Assembly: GCA_040002735.1 (NCBI GenBank)
Contig: JBDUDX010000233.1
Coordinates: forward strand, 1 to 40,516
DNA: 40,516 nucleotides
DNA from: JADGOV01 sp040002735
GTDB lineage: Bacteria > Actinomycetota > Actinomycetes > JADGOV01
Direction of reading: 5' to 3'
Part shown: in pieces, positions 24,705-33,393 of the stretch
Numbering within the stretch: position 1 is the stretch's first letter
Layout: every line of letters begins with the position of its first letter
Translations under genes and position numbers: made by a program
Notes under the pieces: generated by a model
What the model was told of the DNA's origin: nothing
The model's input: only the letters and a program-made list of their open reading frames with translations
Databases searched by the model: none

Positions 24705-25177
24705 GCGGTGCGCTGCGAATCGTCGCAGAGGCGTACGACGGGCCGACCGGCGCCGCACTCGTCCCGCAGGTGCAGCAGGAGTACGTCCAGCGCTACGGCG
24801 GTCCGGACGAAACGCCGGTCGACCCGCCGGAGTTCGCCCTTCCGCGCGGCCGATTCCTGGTTGCTTATCTGGGCGGCCAACCGGTCGGCTGCGGCGGTAT
24901 CCGGCTGCTCGGCGAGGGTGTGGCCGAGATCAAGCGGATGTACGTGACTCCCGACGTCCGCGGTCGGGGATACGCCCGGGCGCTGCTGCGGGCCTTGGAG
25001 GAAGCTGCCCAGGAAGCCGGCTGCCGGGAAGTGCGGTTGGAGACCGGAACGCTGCAACCGGAGGCACTGGCGTTATACGCGTCCAGCGGATACACGCCGA
25101 TCGAGCCGTACGGCTACTACCGCTGCGCGCCGGAAAGTCGCTCCTTCGCGAAAGCCCTGCCTCCGCAGCCCGGCTAA
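24701..25177 (+). CDS. GNAT-family N-acetyltransferase
   Basis: A 158-aa acyl-CoA transferase of unknown substrate. The acetyl-CoA motif A is intact (EIKRMYVTPDVRGRGYARAL, about 76-95; pyrophosphate loop RGRGYA), followed by LEEAAQEAGCREVRLETG and ALALYASSGYTPIEPYG. GTG 24701 overlaps the thiD stop. Its TAA at 25175-25177 overlaps the TAG of convergent rpmB in the four bases CTAA. Confidence 0.9.
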   Translation: MSGALRIVAEAYDGPTGAALVPQVQQEYVQRYGGPDETPVDPPEFALPRGRFLVAYLGGQPVGCGGIRLLGEGVAEIKRMYVTPDVRGRGYARALLRALEEAAQEAGCREVRLETGTLQPEALALYASSGYTPIEPYGYYRCAPESRSFAKALPPQPG

Positions 25178-25365
25178 CCGGCGCGAGCGACCTTGCCGGC
25201 CTTCAGGCAGGACGTGCACACGTTCAACCGCTTGGGCGTACGACCGACCAGCGCATGCACGGTCTGAATGTTCGGGTTCCAGCGCCGGCGGGTGCGGCGG
25301 TGGGAGTGGGAGACGGACATGCCGAAACCCGGCCCCTTGCCACAGACGTCGCACACGGCAGCCAC
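25174..25365 (-). CDS. rpmB: 50S ribosomal protein L28
   Basis: A 63-aa ribosomal protein starting at GTG 25365 with AAGGAG upstream. It reads MAAVCDVCGKGPGFG, then SHSHRRTRRRWNPNIQTV and RLNVCTSCLKAGKV. Both CxxC pairs are present, so it is the zinc-binding (C+) form. A C- paralogue induced under zinc starvation may exist elsewhere (inference). The gene overlaps the GNAT gene tail-to-tail and is divergent from the DhaL-domain gene. Confidence 0.96.
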   Translation of the reverse strand: MAAVCDVCGKGPGFGMSVSHSHRRTRRRWNPNIQTVHALVGRTPKRLNVCTSCLKAGKVARAG

Positions 25366-25400
25366 GGGAAACGCTCCTTGGGACAGCAGACGGAGCACCC

Positions 25401-25440
25401 AGGGTATCTGGCTGGGGCGCGCCGGAACAAACTTCCGGCG
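25401..25440 (-). promoter_or_regulatory. rpmB promoter with palindromic operator-like repeat
   Basis: On the minus strand TTGTTC (25430-25425) and TACCCT (25406-25401) are 18 bp apart. The -35 sits inside a perfect 8-bp inverted repeat: CGCCGGAA (25420-25427), loop CAAAC, TTCCGGCG (25433-25440). A dimeric regulator bound to the palindrome would block the promoter. Confidence 0.5.
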
Positions 25441-25519
25441 TGGAGCGCGAAGCCAAGGGTGCCAGCGTGCATCGCTAGTCTGCACCGAGCGACTGCTGTG
25501 CCCTCTGGAGGAAGCCGCC

Positions 25520-27157
25520 TTGTCCACCGATATGCCGGCCGCGGGCAGCCTCGATGGCCCAGCTGTGGCCCGCTGGTTGGTGGCCGGCGCGGATGCCTTG
25601 GGCAGCGCTCGCGGGGAGTTGGACGACATCAACGTGTTCCCGGTGGCCGATGGGGACACCGGTACGAACCTCGCGCTCACCGCGACGGCGGTCGCGGATG
25701 CTGTCCGTCCGTGGGCAGGTGCCTCAGCGGCCACGACCGCGGAAACCGTGGGCGCGGGGCTGATCGCCGAGACCGCCGCCGAGGCGGCGCTGCAAGGCGC
25801 CCGCGGCAACTCCGGGGTCATCCTGGCCGCCTGGCTGCATGGGTTCTCCGACGGAGTGAGCGCGCAGCCGCTGCTCGACGGAGGGACGCTGGCTGACGGG
25901 TTGGGCGCCGCCTCCCGCGGGGCCACCGCAGCGGTCGGCCGGCCGCTGGAAGGGACGATCCTCACCGTCGCCCGCGCTGCCGCCCAGGCCGCCCGGCTGC
26001 CTCCGCCGCCGGCGACCGCCGCGCAGGTCGCGGCCTCCGCCTTGGCCGGTGCGCGCGCCGCGTTGATCGAGACGACCAGCCAACTGCCGGTACTCGCGGC
26101 GGCGGGCGTGGTGGACGCCGGTGGTGCCGGCCTGGTCGTACTGCTCGAGGCACTCGCCGGGGTGCCGAGGGTGCCCGCCGACCGAACCGCCGTCCCATCG
26201 CGGGCATCCGACCAGCACCCGGTGGCCGAGGCTCCGACGCCGGAGAGCGAGCCGGCGTATGAAGTGATGTACCTGCTGGAGGCCCCGGCGCAGTCCCTAC
26301 CCACGCTGGAGGCGACGCTCGGTGCGCTCGGCGACTCCCTGGTGGTGTCCGGGCGCCCCGGCTACTACCGGGTCCATGTGCACGTCGACGACGTCGGCGC
26401 CGCCATCGAGGCCGCGATCGAGGTCGGCCGGCCGCGCCAGATCACGGTGACCCGGTTCGCCGATCAGGTCCGGCCCGCGGTCCCGGCGGCGGCGGCCGGA
26501 CGGGCGGTGGTGGCCTTGGTGCACGGTGCCGGCTTGTCCCCGCTGCTCGCCGCGGCCGGCGCCACCGTGGTGGAAGGCTTCCAGCTGGGCTGGCCCAGTA
26601 CCGCCGAGGTACTGCACGCCATTCGAGGCACCGGTGCCGGCGAGGTGATCCTGTTGCCCAACGACGCTTCGGCGGCGGTAGAGGCCGAGGCGGCCGCCGC
26701 TCGGGCCCGCGAGGAAGGTCGCACGGTTCGGGTGGTACCGACCCGCTCGGTGATGCAGGGTCTGGCCGCGTTGTCGGTGCACGACCCCGACATGCCGTTT
26801 GGTGATGCGGTGGTGGCGATGACCGCCACCGCCCGATCGACCCGGTCCGGCGAGGTGATGATCGCCGAACATGCCGCGCTGACCAGCGCCGGTATCTGCG
26901 CGCCGGGCCAGGCGCTGGGATTGATCGAGGGGGACGTCGCCCTGATCGCGGACGATGTCGGCACCGCCGCCGGGAAGCTGCTCGACCGGTTGTTGCTCGG
27001 CGGTGGTGAGTTGGTGACCGTGGTGATCGGCGCCGATGCACCCGACGGCCTGGCGGATCGGTTGGCCGCTCAGGTACGCGCGGGTTGGCCTGCGGTCGAA
27101 GTGGAGCTGCACGACTGCGGCCAGGTGGGACACCCGTTGCTGGTCGGTGTCGAGTGA
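25520..27157 (+). CDS. DhaL/DegV-like two-domain protein (YloV/FakA family)
   Basis: A 545-aa cytoplasmic protein. The N-terminal DhaL nucleotide-binding domain shows DDINVFPVADGDTGTNLALT (about 35-54, the Mg/ATP aspartates) and GARGNSGVILAAWLHGFSDG (about 93-112). A middle region (about 245-310) follows, then a C-terminal domain with VRVVPTRSVMQGLAAL and GDVALIADDVG. Staphylococcal FakA uses this fold to phosphorylate fatty acids delivered by DegV-type FakB proteins. The same role is plausible here but no fakB is seen nearby. TTG 25520 is chosen for its ribosome site GGAGGAAG (25507-25514). It overlaps recG by four bases (GTGA), an order conserved in many actinobacteria and firmicutes. Confidence 0.9.
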   Translation: MSTDMPAAGSLDGPAVARWLVAGADALGSARGELDDINVFPVADGDTGTNLALTATAVADAVRPWAGASAATTAETVGAGLIAETAAEAALQGARGNSGVILAAWLHGFSDGVSAQPLLDGGTLADGLGAASRGATAAVGRPLEGTILTVARAAAQAARLPPPPATAAQVAASALAGARAALIETTSQLPVLAAAGVVDAGGAGLVVLLEALAGVPRVPADRTAVPSRASDQHPVAEAPTPESEPAYEVMYLLEAPAQSLPTLEATLGALGDSLVVSGRPGYYRVHVHVDDVGAAIEAAIEVGRPRQITVTRFADQVRPAVPAAAAGRAVVALVHGAGLSPLLAAAGATVVEGFQLGWPSTAEVLHAIRGTGAGEVILLPNDASAAVEAEAAAARAREEGRTVRVVPTRSVMQGLAALSVHDPDMPFGDAVVAMTATARSTRSGEVMIAEHAALTSAGICAPGQALGLIEGDVALIADDVGTAAGKLLDRLLLGGGELVTVVIGADAPDGLADRLAAQVRAGWPAVEVELHDCGQVGHPLLVGVE

Positions 27158-29340
27158 CCGATCTCGACGAGCCGCTCCGGGCCACGCTCGGAAAGGCGGC
27201 GGCCGAACTGGAGAGAGCCTTTGGTTTTCGTACCGTCGAGGACCTGCTCGCCCACTACCCGCGGCGCTACGCCGAGCGCGGCCAGCTCACCGCCCTGGAC
27301 GGTCTGAAGATTGACGAGCACGTCACAGTGCTCGCCAAGGTGGCCCGGGTCTCCCGACGTCCGATGAAGCAACGCAAGGGCGAGATCGTCGAAGCCCAGG
27401 TCACCGACGGGTCTGGCTTTCTGACGCTCACCTTCTTCAAGCAGGGCTGGCGGGCCAATCACCTGCGACCCGGGCGGCAGGGGCTCTTCGCCGGCAAGGT
27501 TTCGGTGTACGGGCACAAGCGCCAGCTGACCCATCCCACGTACCTGCTGCTCGACTCCGACGGCGACGACCCGGATGCGGTCGCCGCCGCGGCCGAGTTC
27601 TCCGGCGCGCTGATTCCGGTGTATCCGGCGACCGCCGCCGTGTCGTCCTGGGAGATCGCCCGCTGCGTCTCCCTGATCCTGCCGTTCCTCTCCATCGCCG
27701 ACGATCCGTTGCCGGCGCAAGTACGAGAGCGCGAGCGGCTGCTCGACCGTGATGCCGCCCTTCGAGCGATCCACCGGCCGCAGAGCCGTGCCGAGGTCGC
27801 CCGAGCCGAGACCCGGCTCGCCTGGGACGAGGCGTTCGTACTGCAGGCCACCCTCGCTCAACGCCGGCAGGCGGCCCAGGCGTTTCCGGCCGTACCGCGC
27901 CCGACGCGCCCGGATGGCCTGCTCGCCGCCTTCGACGCCCGGTTGCCCTTCACCCTCACCGCGGGCCAGTGCGAGGTGGCCGACGTGCTTACCAAGGAGC
28001 TTGCCCGCCCACATCCGATGCACCGGCTGCTGCAGGGGGAGGTGGGTGCTGGCAAGACGGTGGTGGCCCTGCGGGCCATGCTCACCGTGGTGGACAGCGG
28101 CGGCCAGGCGGCGCTGCTCGCGCCCACCGAGGTACTCGCTTCGCAGCATGCCCGGTCCATCCGGGCGCTGCTCGGCCCGCTAGCCGTCGCCGGCGAGCTC
28201 GGTGCGGCGGCTGGCGCCACCCGGGTGAGTCTGCTCACCGGTTCGATGCCGGCCGCAGCCCGTCGAGCCGCACTTGCCGAGACGGCCTCCGGGGAGGCCG
28301 GCATCGTGATCGGCACTCACGCCCTGTTGCAGGAAGGGGTGAACTTCGCCCAGCTCGGACTTCTCGTCGTGGATGAACAACACCGTTTCGGTGTCGAACA
28401 ACGGGACACCCTCCGGGCCAAGGGCAGCACGCCGCCGCACGTCCTCGTGATGACCGCAACGCCGATCCCGCGGACGGTGGCGATGACGGTGTACGGTGAT
28501 CTGGAGACGTCCACCCTGCGCGAGTTACCGGCCGGCCGGTCGCCGGTTTCGAGCTTTGTGGTGCCGGGAGACAACCCGGGCTGGACCGAACGGATGTGGG
28601 GTCGGGTCCGGGATGAGGTGGCCGCCGGGCATCAGGCGTACGTGGTATGCCCGCGGATCGGCGATGACGGCAGTTCGGCTGACGGCGCGGCCGAGGAGCT
28701 GGCCGATGTGGATGCAAGCCCCGAACGGCGCCCGTCCGCGGCAGTCCTGGAAGTGGCTCCCGCGCTGGCGAACGGACCACTCCGTGACCTGCGGCTCGGC
28801 GTGCTGCACGGCCGGTTACCGCCGGAGGAGAAAGAGGCGGTGATGGCGGAGTTCGCGGCCGGCCGCCTCGATGTACTGGTGGCCACCACCGTCATCGAGG
28901 TCGGCGTGGACGTCGCCAACGCCACCGTCATGGTGGTACTGGACGCCGACCGGTTCGGCGTGTCCCAACTACACCAGCTCCGCGGTCGGGTCGGCCGGGG
29001 CAATGCCCCCGGTTGGTGCCTGCTGCACTCCGCGGCGGAGACCGGCCCGGCGGTGGAGCGCCTCGGTGCGGTGGCCGCCACCACGGACGGCTTCGAGCTC
29101 GCCCGGGTCGACCTGGAACAGCGCCGGGAGGGCAATGTCGTCGGAGCCGAGCAGTCCGGCCGCCGCAGCGGCCTGAAGATGCTCAGCCTGCTGCGCGACG
29201 AGCCGATCATTCGTCAAGCCCGCGAGGATGCCACCGCAGTCGTGGCCGTCGACCCGACGCTGGCGGGCAGCCCCGGCCTGGCCCGTGCCGTCGCCCGGCT
29301 CGCCACGGCGGCCCAAGCACAATATCTGGAAAAAACCTGA
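27154..29340 (+). CDS. recG: ATP-dependent DNA helicase RecG
   Basis: A branch-migration helicase that reverses stalled forks and resolves R-loops and Holliday junctions. The 728-aa protein has an N-terminal wedge/OB region (about 1-160; VEDLLAHYPRRYAERGQ near 29), Walker A GEVGAGKTVV (about 296), the LLAPTEVLASQH motif, Walker B VVDEQHRFGVEQR (about 405), motif III MTATPIPRTVAM, the C-terminal helicase lobe with TTVIEVGVDVANA and LHQLRGRVGRGNAPGW (motif VI), and a TRG-like end. GTG 27154 overlaps the upstream stop. The conserved next gene, rsmD, is displaced by two repeat proteins. Confidence 0.96.
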   Translation: MTDLDEPLRATLGKAAAELERAFGFRTVEDLLAHYPRRYAERGQLTALDGLKIDEHVTVLAKVARVSRRPMKQRKGEIVEAQVTDGSGFLTLTFFKQGWRANHLRPGRQGLFAGKVSVYGHKRQLTHPTYLLLDSDGDDPDAVAAAAEFSGALIPVYPATAAVSSWEIARCVSLILPFLSIADDPLPAQVRERERLLDRDAALRAIHRPQSRAEVARAETRLAWDEAFVLQATLAQRRQAAQAFPAVPRPTRPDGLLAAFDARLPFTLTAGQCEVADVLTKELARPHPMHRLLQGEVGAGKTVVALRAMLTVVDSGGQAALLAPTEVLASQHARSIRALLGPLAVAGELGAAAGATRVSLLTGSMPAAARRAALAETASGEAGIVIGTHALLQEGVNFAQLGLLVVDEQHRFGVEQRDTLRAKGSTPPHVLVMTATPIPRTVAMTVYGDLETSTLRELPAGRSPVSSFVVPGDNPGWTERMWGRVRDEVAAGHQAYVVCPRIGDDGSSADGAAEELADVDASPERRPSAAVLEVAPALANGPLRDLRLGVLHGRLPPEEKEAVMAEFAAGRLDVLVATTVIEVGVDVANATVMVVLDADRFGVSQLHQLRGRVGRGNAPGWCLLHSAAETGPAVERLGAVAATTDGFELARVDLEQRREGNVVGAEQSGRRSGLKMLSLLRDEPIIRQAREDATAVVAVDPTLAGSPGLARAVARLATAAQAQYLEKT

Positions 29341-29389
29341 CGAGAGGCAGCTACCCGTCCACCAGATTGACCTTATCGAGAGGGGAACG

Positions 29390-30292
29390 ATGAAGAACTT
29401 CCGTAACCGCGAACGAACTGCAGCCCGCCTGCGGTCGCTGCGCCCGCCTCGCCGGGTGTTCGCCGCCGGAGCGGCCCTGGCCGTCCTGCCGATGACCGGC
29501 GCCGGGGCGAGCGCGACTTCCGCCGGCACGCCGGCCGCCGCCACGACCGCGGCGGTGCTCACCTCGGCCCGGCTCACGGTGTTCCGCCCGAGCACCGGTA
29601 CCTGGTACATCAACCCACCGGGCATCAGTATTCGATGGGGAGCGAACGGGGACATCCCGGTCGCCGCGGACTACAACGGTGACCGGAACATCGATCTGGC
29701 GGTGTTCCGACCGTCGAACGGAACCTGGTACGTCCGCAAGGTCGGCACCGTCCGATTCGGCCAGCGCGGAGACATCCCGGTGCCGATGGACTACGACCGG
29801 GACGGAAAGGACGACATCGCGGTGTGGCGCCCCTCCACGGGCACCTGGTACATCCGCGGTCTTGCGGCCGAGCGGTGGGGCGCCGCCGGCGACATACCGC
29901 AACCACAGAACTACACCGGCAACGCCCGGCCGGAGTTGACCGTGTTCCGTCCCTCGACCGGCACCTGGTGGATCCGTGGGCTGCCGTCGGTGCGGTGGGG
30001 GCAGTCGGGCGACCTGCCGGTGGCCGCCGACTACGGCGGACCGGACCGGAAGGCGGACATCGCGGTGTGGCGTCCGTCCACCGGCGCTTGGTACTTGCGG
30101 GGCGTCGGGAAGGTGACGTGGGGCGCGGCCGGTGATCGACCGGTGGTGGGTGACTACAACAGTGACCGGCGCGCCGATTTGGCGTTGTGGCGGCCGAGCA
30201 CGGGGACCTGGTATGTGCGCAACATCGTCCGTTCGACCTGGGGGACCCCGACGGATGTGCCGGTCTTCCTGCCCCGGAGAACCGCCTTGTAG
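29390..30292 (+). CDS. secreted six-repeat protein 1 (FG-GAP/VCBS-like)
   Basis: A 300-aa protein; ATG 29390 with AGGGGAA upstream. A long basic N-terminus ends in PPRRVFAAGAALAVLP, which has a partial twin-arginine look, followed by cleavage near ASA (40-42). After an Ala/Thr linker come six ~40-residue units (about 62-102, 103-142, 143-182, 183-223, 224-263, 264-300), each of the form VFRPSTGTWYI..RWG..GDIPV..DY..D...D. The units resemble FG-GAP-like beta-propeller repeats, but most Asp-rich calcium loops are degraded (DYNGDR, NYTGNA). No catalytic domain or anchor is seen. It is a tandem paralogue of the next gene; function unknown. Confidence 0.85.
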   Translation: MKNFRNRERTAARLRSLRPPRRVFAAGAALAVLPMTGAGASATSAGTPAAATTAAVLTSARLTVFRPSTGTWYINPPGISIRWGANGDIPVAADYNGDRNIDLAVFRPSNGTWYVRKVGTVRFGQRGDIPVPMDYDRDGKDDIAVWRPSTGTWYIRGLAAERWGAAGDIPQPQNYTGNARPELTVFRPSTGTWWIRGLPSVRWGQSGDLPVAADYGGPDRKADIAVWRPSTGAWYLRGVGKVTWGAAGDRPVVGDYNSDRRADLALWRPSTGTWYVRNIVRSTWGTPTDVPVFLPRRTAL

Positions 30293-30333
30293 TTTCTGCG
30301 CGTTTCGTCGCAGCCATCGGCCATGATGCCGCC

Positions 30334-31239
30334 ATGGACTTGACTGCATCAACCCGCACGCTGCGCTTCCTGCGCACCTCATCGATTGCCGCGGTGGCTG
30401 CCCTCGGCGCCACCGCGGCAATCGGCATCCCGGCCCACGCCACACCCCCACCACGGTCCGGAGGTTTCGCCACCGTCGCCGCCCAGCCGGCCGTGGCGGC
30501 GGCGAGCCGACAACCCGCCACGATGACGGTGTTCCGACCGTCCAACGGCACCTGGTACGTCCACGGCGTCGGCAGCCGGCAGTGGGGCCGCAACGGCGAC
30601 GTTCCGGTGCCCGCGGATTACAACGGCGACGGCACTACCGACTTGGCGGTGTACCGGCCGTCGACCGGGGTCTGGTACATCCGCAACGTCGCCACCGTCC
30701 GGTGGGGAAATCGTGGCGACCTACCCGTTCCACGTGATTACGACGGCGACGGCCGGGTGGAGATCACGGTGTTCCGGCCCTCGAACGGCACCTGGTACGC
30801 GCGCGGCCTCGGCGAAATCCAGTGGGGTCAGAACGGGGACAGCCCCCAGCCTCGGGACTATGACGGGGACGGCAACGTCGACGTCGCGGTCTTCCGGCCC
30901 GCCACCGGCTATTGGTGGGTGCAGGGCTTGGGCAAGGTGCGGTGGGGTCGGGCAACCGACAAGCCGGTGCCTCGGGACTACGGCGGCAGCGGTGCCGCCG
31001 ACGTCGCCGTCTACCGCCCGTCGACCGGCGGCTGGTACATCCACGGCGTGGCGACGGTCCAGTGGGGCCGCTCTGCGGACGAGCCCGTCCCGGGTGACTT
31101 CAATGCCGACGGCATCGTGGACATCGCGGTCTGGCGGCCCGGCAGCGGCCAATGGCTGGTCCGCGGTGGCTCAACAGTGGCGTGGGGCCGGGCCGGCGAC
31201 CTCCCGCTCGCCACGCCGGCCCGCATCAGCCTCCGCTAA
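30334..31239 (+). CDS. secreted six-repeat protein 2 (FG-GAP/VCBS-like)
   Basis: A 301-aa paralogue of the preceding gene starting at ATG 30334. The signal peptide runs to about residue 36 (SSIAAVAALGATAAI, cleavage after AHA). An Ala/Pro linker is followed by six 40-residue units (64-103, 104-143, 144-183, 184-223, 224-263, 264-301). Units 1, 2, 3 and 5 keep calcium-loop-like sequences (DYNGDG, DYDGDG, DYDGDG, DFNADG), so this copy is likelier to bind calcium than its neighbour. Each unit carries one WG and one RPS-G-W motif, suggesting one propeller blade per unit. No ribosome site is obvious. No anchor or enzymatic domain is seen. Confidence 0.85.
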   Translation: MDLTASTRTLRFLRTSSIAAVAALGATAAIGIPAHATPPPRSGGFATVAAQPAVAAASRQPATMTVFRPSNGTWYVHGVGSRQWGRNGDVPVPADYNGDGTTDLAVYRPSTGVWYIRNVATVRWGNRGDLPVPRDYDGDGRVEITVFRPSNGTWYARGLGEIQWGQNGDSPQPRDYDGDGNVDVAVFRPATGYWWVQGLGKVRWGRATDKPVPRDYGGSGAADVAVYRPSTGGWYIHGVATVQWGRSADEPVPGDFNADGIVDIAVWRPGSGQWLVRGGSTVAWGRAGDLPLATPARISLR

Positions 31240-31255
31240 ACCGTTCGGTGCCGGC

Positions 31256-31849
31256 GTGACGCGCATCGTTGCGGGCCACGCCGGCGGTCGGCGGCTCGTG
31301 GTACCTCCCGGGGGGGACACCCGGCCGACCTCCGACCGGGCCCGAGAGGGCTTGTTCTCCACGCTCGAGGCGCTCGGCGGTCCGCTGACCGGCGCTCGGG
31401 TGCTGGACCTGTACGCGGGATCCGGCGCGCTCGGGCTGGAGGCGCTGTCCCGCGGCGCCGCGTCGGCCACCCTGGTGGAGTGCGAGCCGAAAGCACTGCG
31501 AGCGTTGCGGACCAACGTGGCGGCGCTGGGGTTGCCCGGCGCCACGGTGGTGCCCGACCGGGTCGAGCGCTGGATCGCCGGGGTTCCCGCGGGCGCGGAC
31601 CGTCCGGCCTACGACGTGGTGCTCGCCGATCCGCCGTACCGGTTGCCGGCAGAGCAACTCGCCGGGGTGCTGGCCGCGCTGCTGGCGGGAAAGCTGCTCG
31701 CCATCAGAGCGGCCGGCGGAGCAGCTGGCGGATTGGCGGCGGTCGAGCGGTCGCGTCGGGAACCGGCGTTCGCCTGGCCGTCCGGTTGGGACCCGCTCCG
31801 GACCCGACGCTACGGCGAGGCGGTTCTTTGGTACGGTCGCCCAGCCTGA
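31256..31849 (+). CDS. rsmD: 16S rRNA (guanine966-N2)-methyltransferase
   Basis: A 197-aa SAM-dependent methyltransferase acting on the 30S subunit. It begins MTRIVAGHAGGRRL, the usual RsmD start, then RPTSDRAREGLFSTLE (about 26-41), the SAM loop VLDLYAGSGALGLEALSRG (about 52-70), VECEPKALRALR near 77 and the catalytic DPPY in VLADPPYRLP (about 121-130). GTG 31256 has no strong ribosome site. It is followed after 14 bases by coaD, a conserved pair. Confidence 0.94.
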   Translation: MTRIVAGHAGGRRLVVPPGGDTRPTSDRAREGLFSTLEALGGPLTGARVLDLYAGSGALGLEALSRGAASATLVECEPKALRALRTNVAALGLPGATVVPDRVERWIAGVPAGADRPAYDVVLADPPYRLPAEQLAGVLAALLAGKLLAIRAAGGAAGGLAAVERSRREPAFAWPSGWDPLRTRRYGEAVLWYGRPA

Positions 31850-31863
31850 CAACGGAGGTTCCG

Positions 31864-32361
31864 GTGCCACGACGTGCCATCTGCCCGGGATCATTCGACC
31901 CGGTGACCTGCGGCCACCTGGACATCATCGAGCGTGCCAGTGGCATCTACGACGAGGTCGTGGTCGCGGTGATGATCAATCCGGCGAAGCAGGGCCTGTT
32001 TCCCCTCGACGAGCGCATCGAGATGCTGCGCGAGGCCACCGTGAACTACCCCAACGTGACCGTCGATTCCTTCACCGGATTGCTCGTGGACTATTGCCGT
32101 GAGCGCGGCATCCCGGTGGTGGTCAAGGGGTTGCGAGCGGTCTCCGACTTCGACTACGAGCTGCAGATGGCGCAGATGAACCAGTCGCTCGCCGGGGTGG
32201 AAACGCTGTTCATGCCGACAAACCCGCTCTACAGCTTCCTCTCCTCCTCGCTGGTGAAGCAGGTTGCGCTTTACGGTGGCGACGTTTCCGCGCTGGTCCC
32301 CCAATCGGTCACACGGCGCCTGAACCAGCACCTACCCGTCGAGAACGCCGCAAAGGGCTGA
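31864..32361 (+). CDS. coaD: phosphopantetheine adenylyltransferase
   Basis: Penultimate step of coenzyme A synthesis: ATP plus 4'-phosphopantetheine to dephospho-CoA. The 165-aa protein has PGSFDPVTCGHLDII (8-22) with the catalytic His18 of the TxGH motif (here TCGH, usually TNGH), KGLRAVSDFDYELQMAQMN near 88 and FLSSSLVKQVA (about 127-137; ISSxxVR family motif). GTG 31864 lies five bases after GGAGG (31854-31858). Confidence 0.96.
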   Translation: MPRRAICPGSFDPVTCGHLDIIERASGIYDEVVVAVMINPAKQGLFPLDERIEMLREATVNYPNVTVDSFTGLLVDYCRERGIPVVVKGLRAVSDFDYELQMAQMNQSLAGVETLFMPTNPLYSFLSSSLVKQVALYGGDVSALVPQSVTRRLNQHLPVENAAKG

Positions 32362-32498
32362 CACTCTCGATTCATCGGCGCGGTGGGGCGCCGGTGGAGT
32401 AGCCCGAGTTGGCCGCCCAACGTTGACGCCGATCGGCCGGAACGACCGGGCACCGGGGTAAACTCGCCGGACCGTCCCTGCTACCGACCGGGTTTCGC

Positions 32499-33104
32499 AT
32501 GCCTGGATCTGCCAAGCCGTACCTTGACCCACGCGCCCCGTTGGTGCTCGACACTCGCGAGTTGGGCCGACGGGCTGGCTCGCTGCGTCGTGCCCGATTC
32601 ACCGTGCCCGCGCCGCCGGCCCTCGGGACCGCTCTGGTCGGCGTCCCCGTCGGTGCCGAGCTGGAATTGGATCTGCGGCTCGAGGCGGTGATGGAGGGGA
32701 TCCTGGTCTCGGGTCAGGCGCGCGCTCCGCTCGCCGGCGAGTGCAGTCGGTGTCTGGACCCGTTGAACGCCACTGCGGAAGTGGAGCTGCAGCAGCTGTT
32801 CGTCTATCCGGACCTGCACGCGGACCAGTCCGAGGACGCCGAGGACGGTCTCGGCCAGCTCATCGATGATCGTCTCGATCTGGAACCGGTCGTTCGGGAC
32901 GCGGTCGTCCTGGCCCTGCCGATCTCGCCACGGTGCCGCGAGGATTGTCCGGGGCTCTGCCCCACGTGCGGTGAGCGCCTGGCGGAGCTACCCCCTGACC
33001 ACAGCCATCCGGTCGCCGATTCGCGCTGGGCGGCCCTCGCCGAGCTGTCCAACGATTCTGCGCCCGACAGCAACGCCCGCCATCCAGAGACGGGCTCCGC
33101 GTAG
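32499..33104 (+). CDS. DUF177 (YceD-like) protein
   Basis: A 201-aa member of the DUF177 family that almost always precedes rpmF. YceD/DUF177 proteins are linked to 23S rRNA or large-subunit assembly in bacteria and plastids. It has LVLDTRELGRRAGSLR (about 15-30), the CSRCLDPL cysteine pair (about 85-92) and a second cluster CREDCPGLCPTCGERL (about 146-161), giving five cysteines that may bind zinc. The start is ATG 32499; TAAACT (32459-32464) may be its -10. The stop TAG begins a TAGGAT hexamer that could be a -10 for rpmF. Confidence 0.88.
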   Translation: MPGSAKPYLDPRAPLVLDTRELGRRAGSLRRARFTVPAPPALGTALVGVPVGAELELDLRLEAVMEGILVSGQARAPLAGECSRCLDPLNATAEVELQQLFVYPDLHADQSEDAEDGLGQLIDDRLDLEPVVRDAVVLALPISPRCREDCPGLCPTCGERLAELPPDHSHPVADSRWAALAELSNDSAPDSNARHPETGSA

Positions 33105-33181
33105 GATCGATTCCCGAGCATCCGAATGCGGGATGTCTGCACAACACACCGTTCCATCTGAAGACCTGGAGAGTTGACGTC

Positions 33182-33355
33182 GTGGCCGTACCCAAGCGCC
33201 GAATGTCGCGCAGCAACACCCACTCGCGCCGCTCGCAGTGGAAGGCCAACACACCGGCTTTCGCGACCTGCGGCCGCTGCCGGCAGCCTAAGCTTCCGCA
33301 CGTTGCCTGCAGTAACTGCGGTACGTACAACGACCGACAGGTGATCGCCGTCTGA
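33182..33355 (+). CDS. rpmF: 50S ribosomal protein L32
   Basis: A 57-aa ribosomal protein. It starts GTG 33182 with GGAGAG (33168-33173) upstream and reads MAVPKRRMSRSNTHSRRSQW, then a zinc ribbon of two CxxC pairs (CGRC and CSNCG) and ends DRQVIAV. This is the zinc-binding form. Its place between DUF177 and rnc is conserved across bacteria. Confidence 0.96.
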   Translation: MAVPKRRMSRSNTHSRRSQWKANTPAFATCGRCRQPKLPHVACSNCGTYNDRQVIAV

Positions 33356-33393
33356 CGTGCTCCGTCGTCGGACAGCAACGGGAGGGTCTCACA

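Noticed and set aside
29560..31230. DNA-level tandem repeat or VNTR in the two repeat proteins
   Set aside because: The 120-bp units are diverged at DNA level; the repetition is of protein motifs and reflects old duplication, not a slippage array.
32376..32393. A terminator after coaD (CGGCGC/GCGCCG hairpin)
   Set aside because: The six-pair stem has a G-rich loop and no T-tract; such short GC hairpins are common by chance in this DNA.
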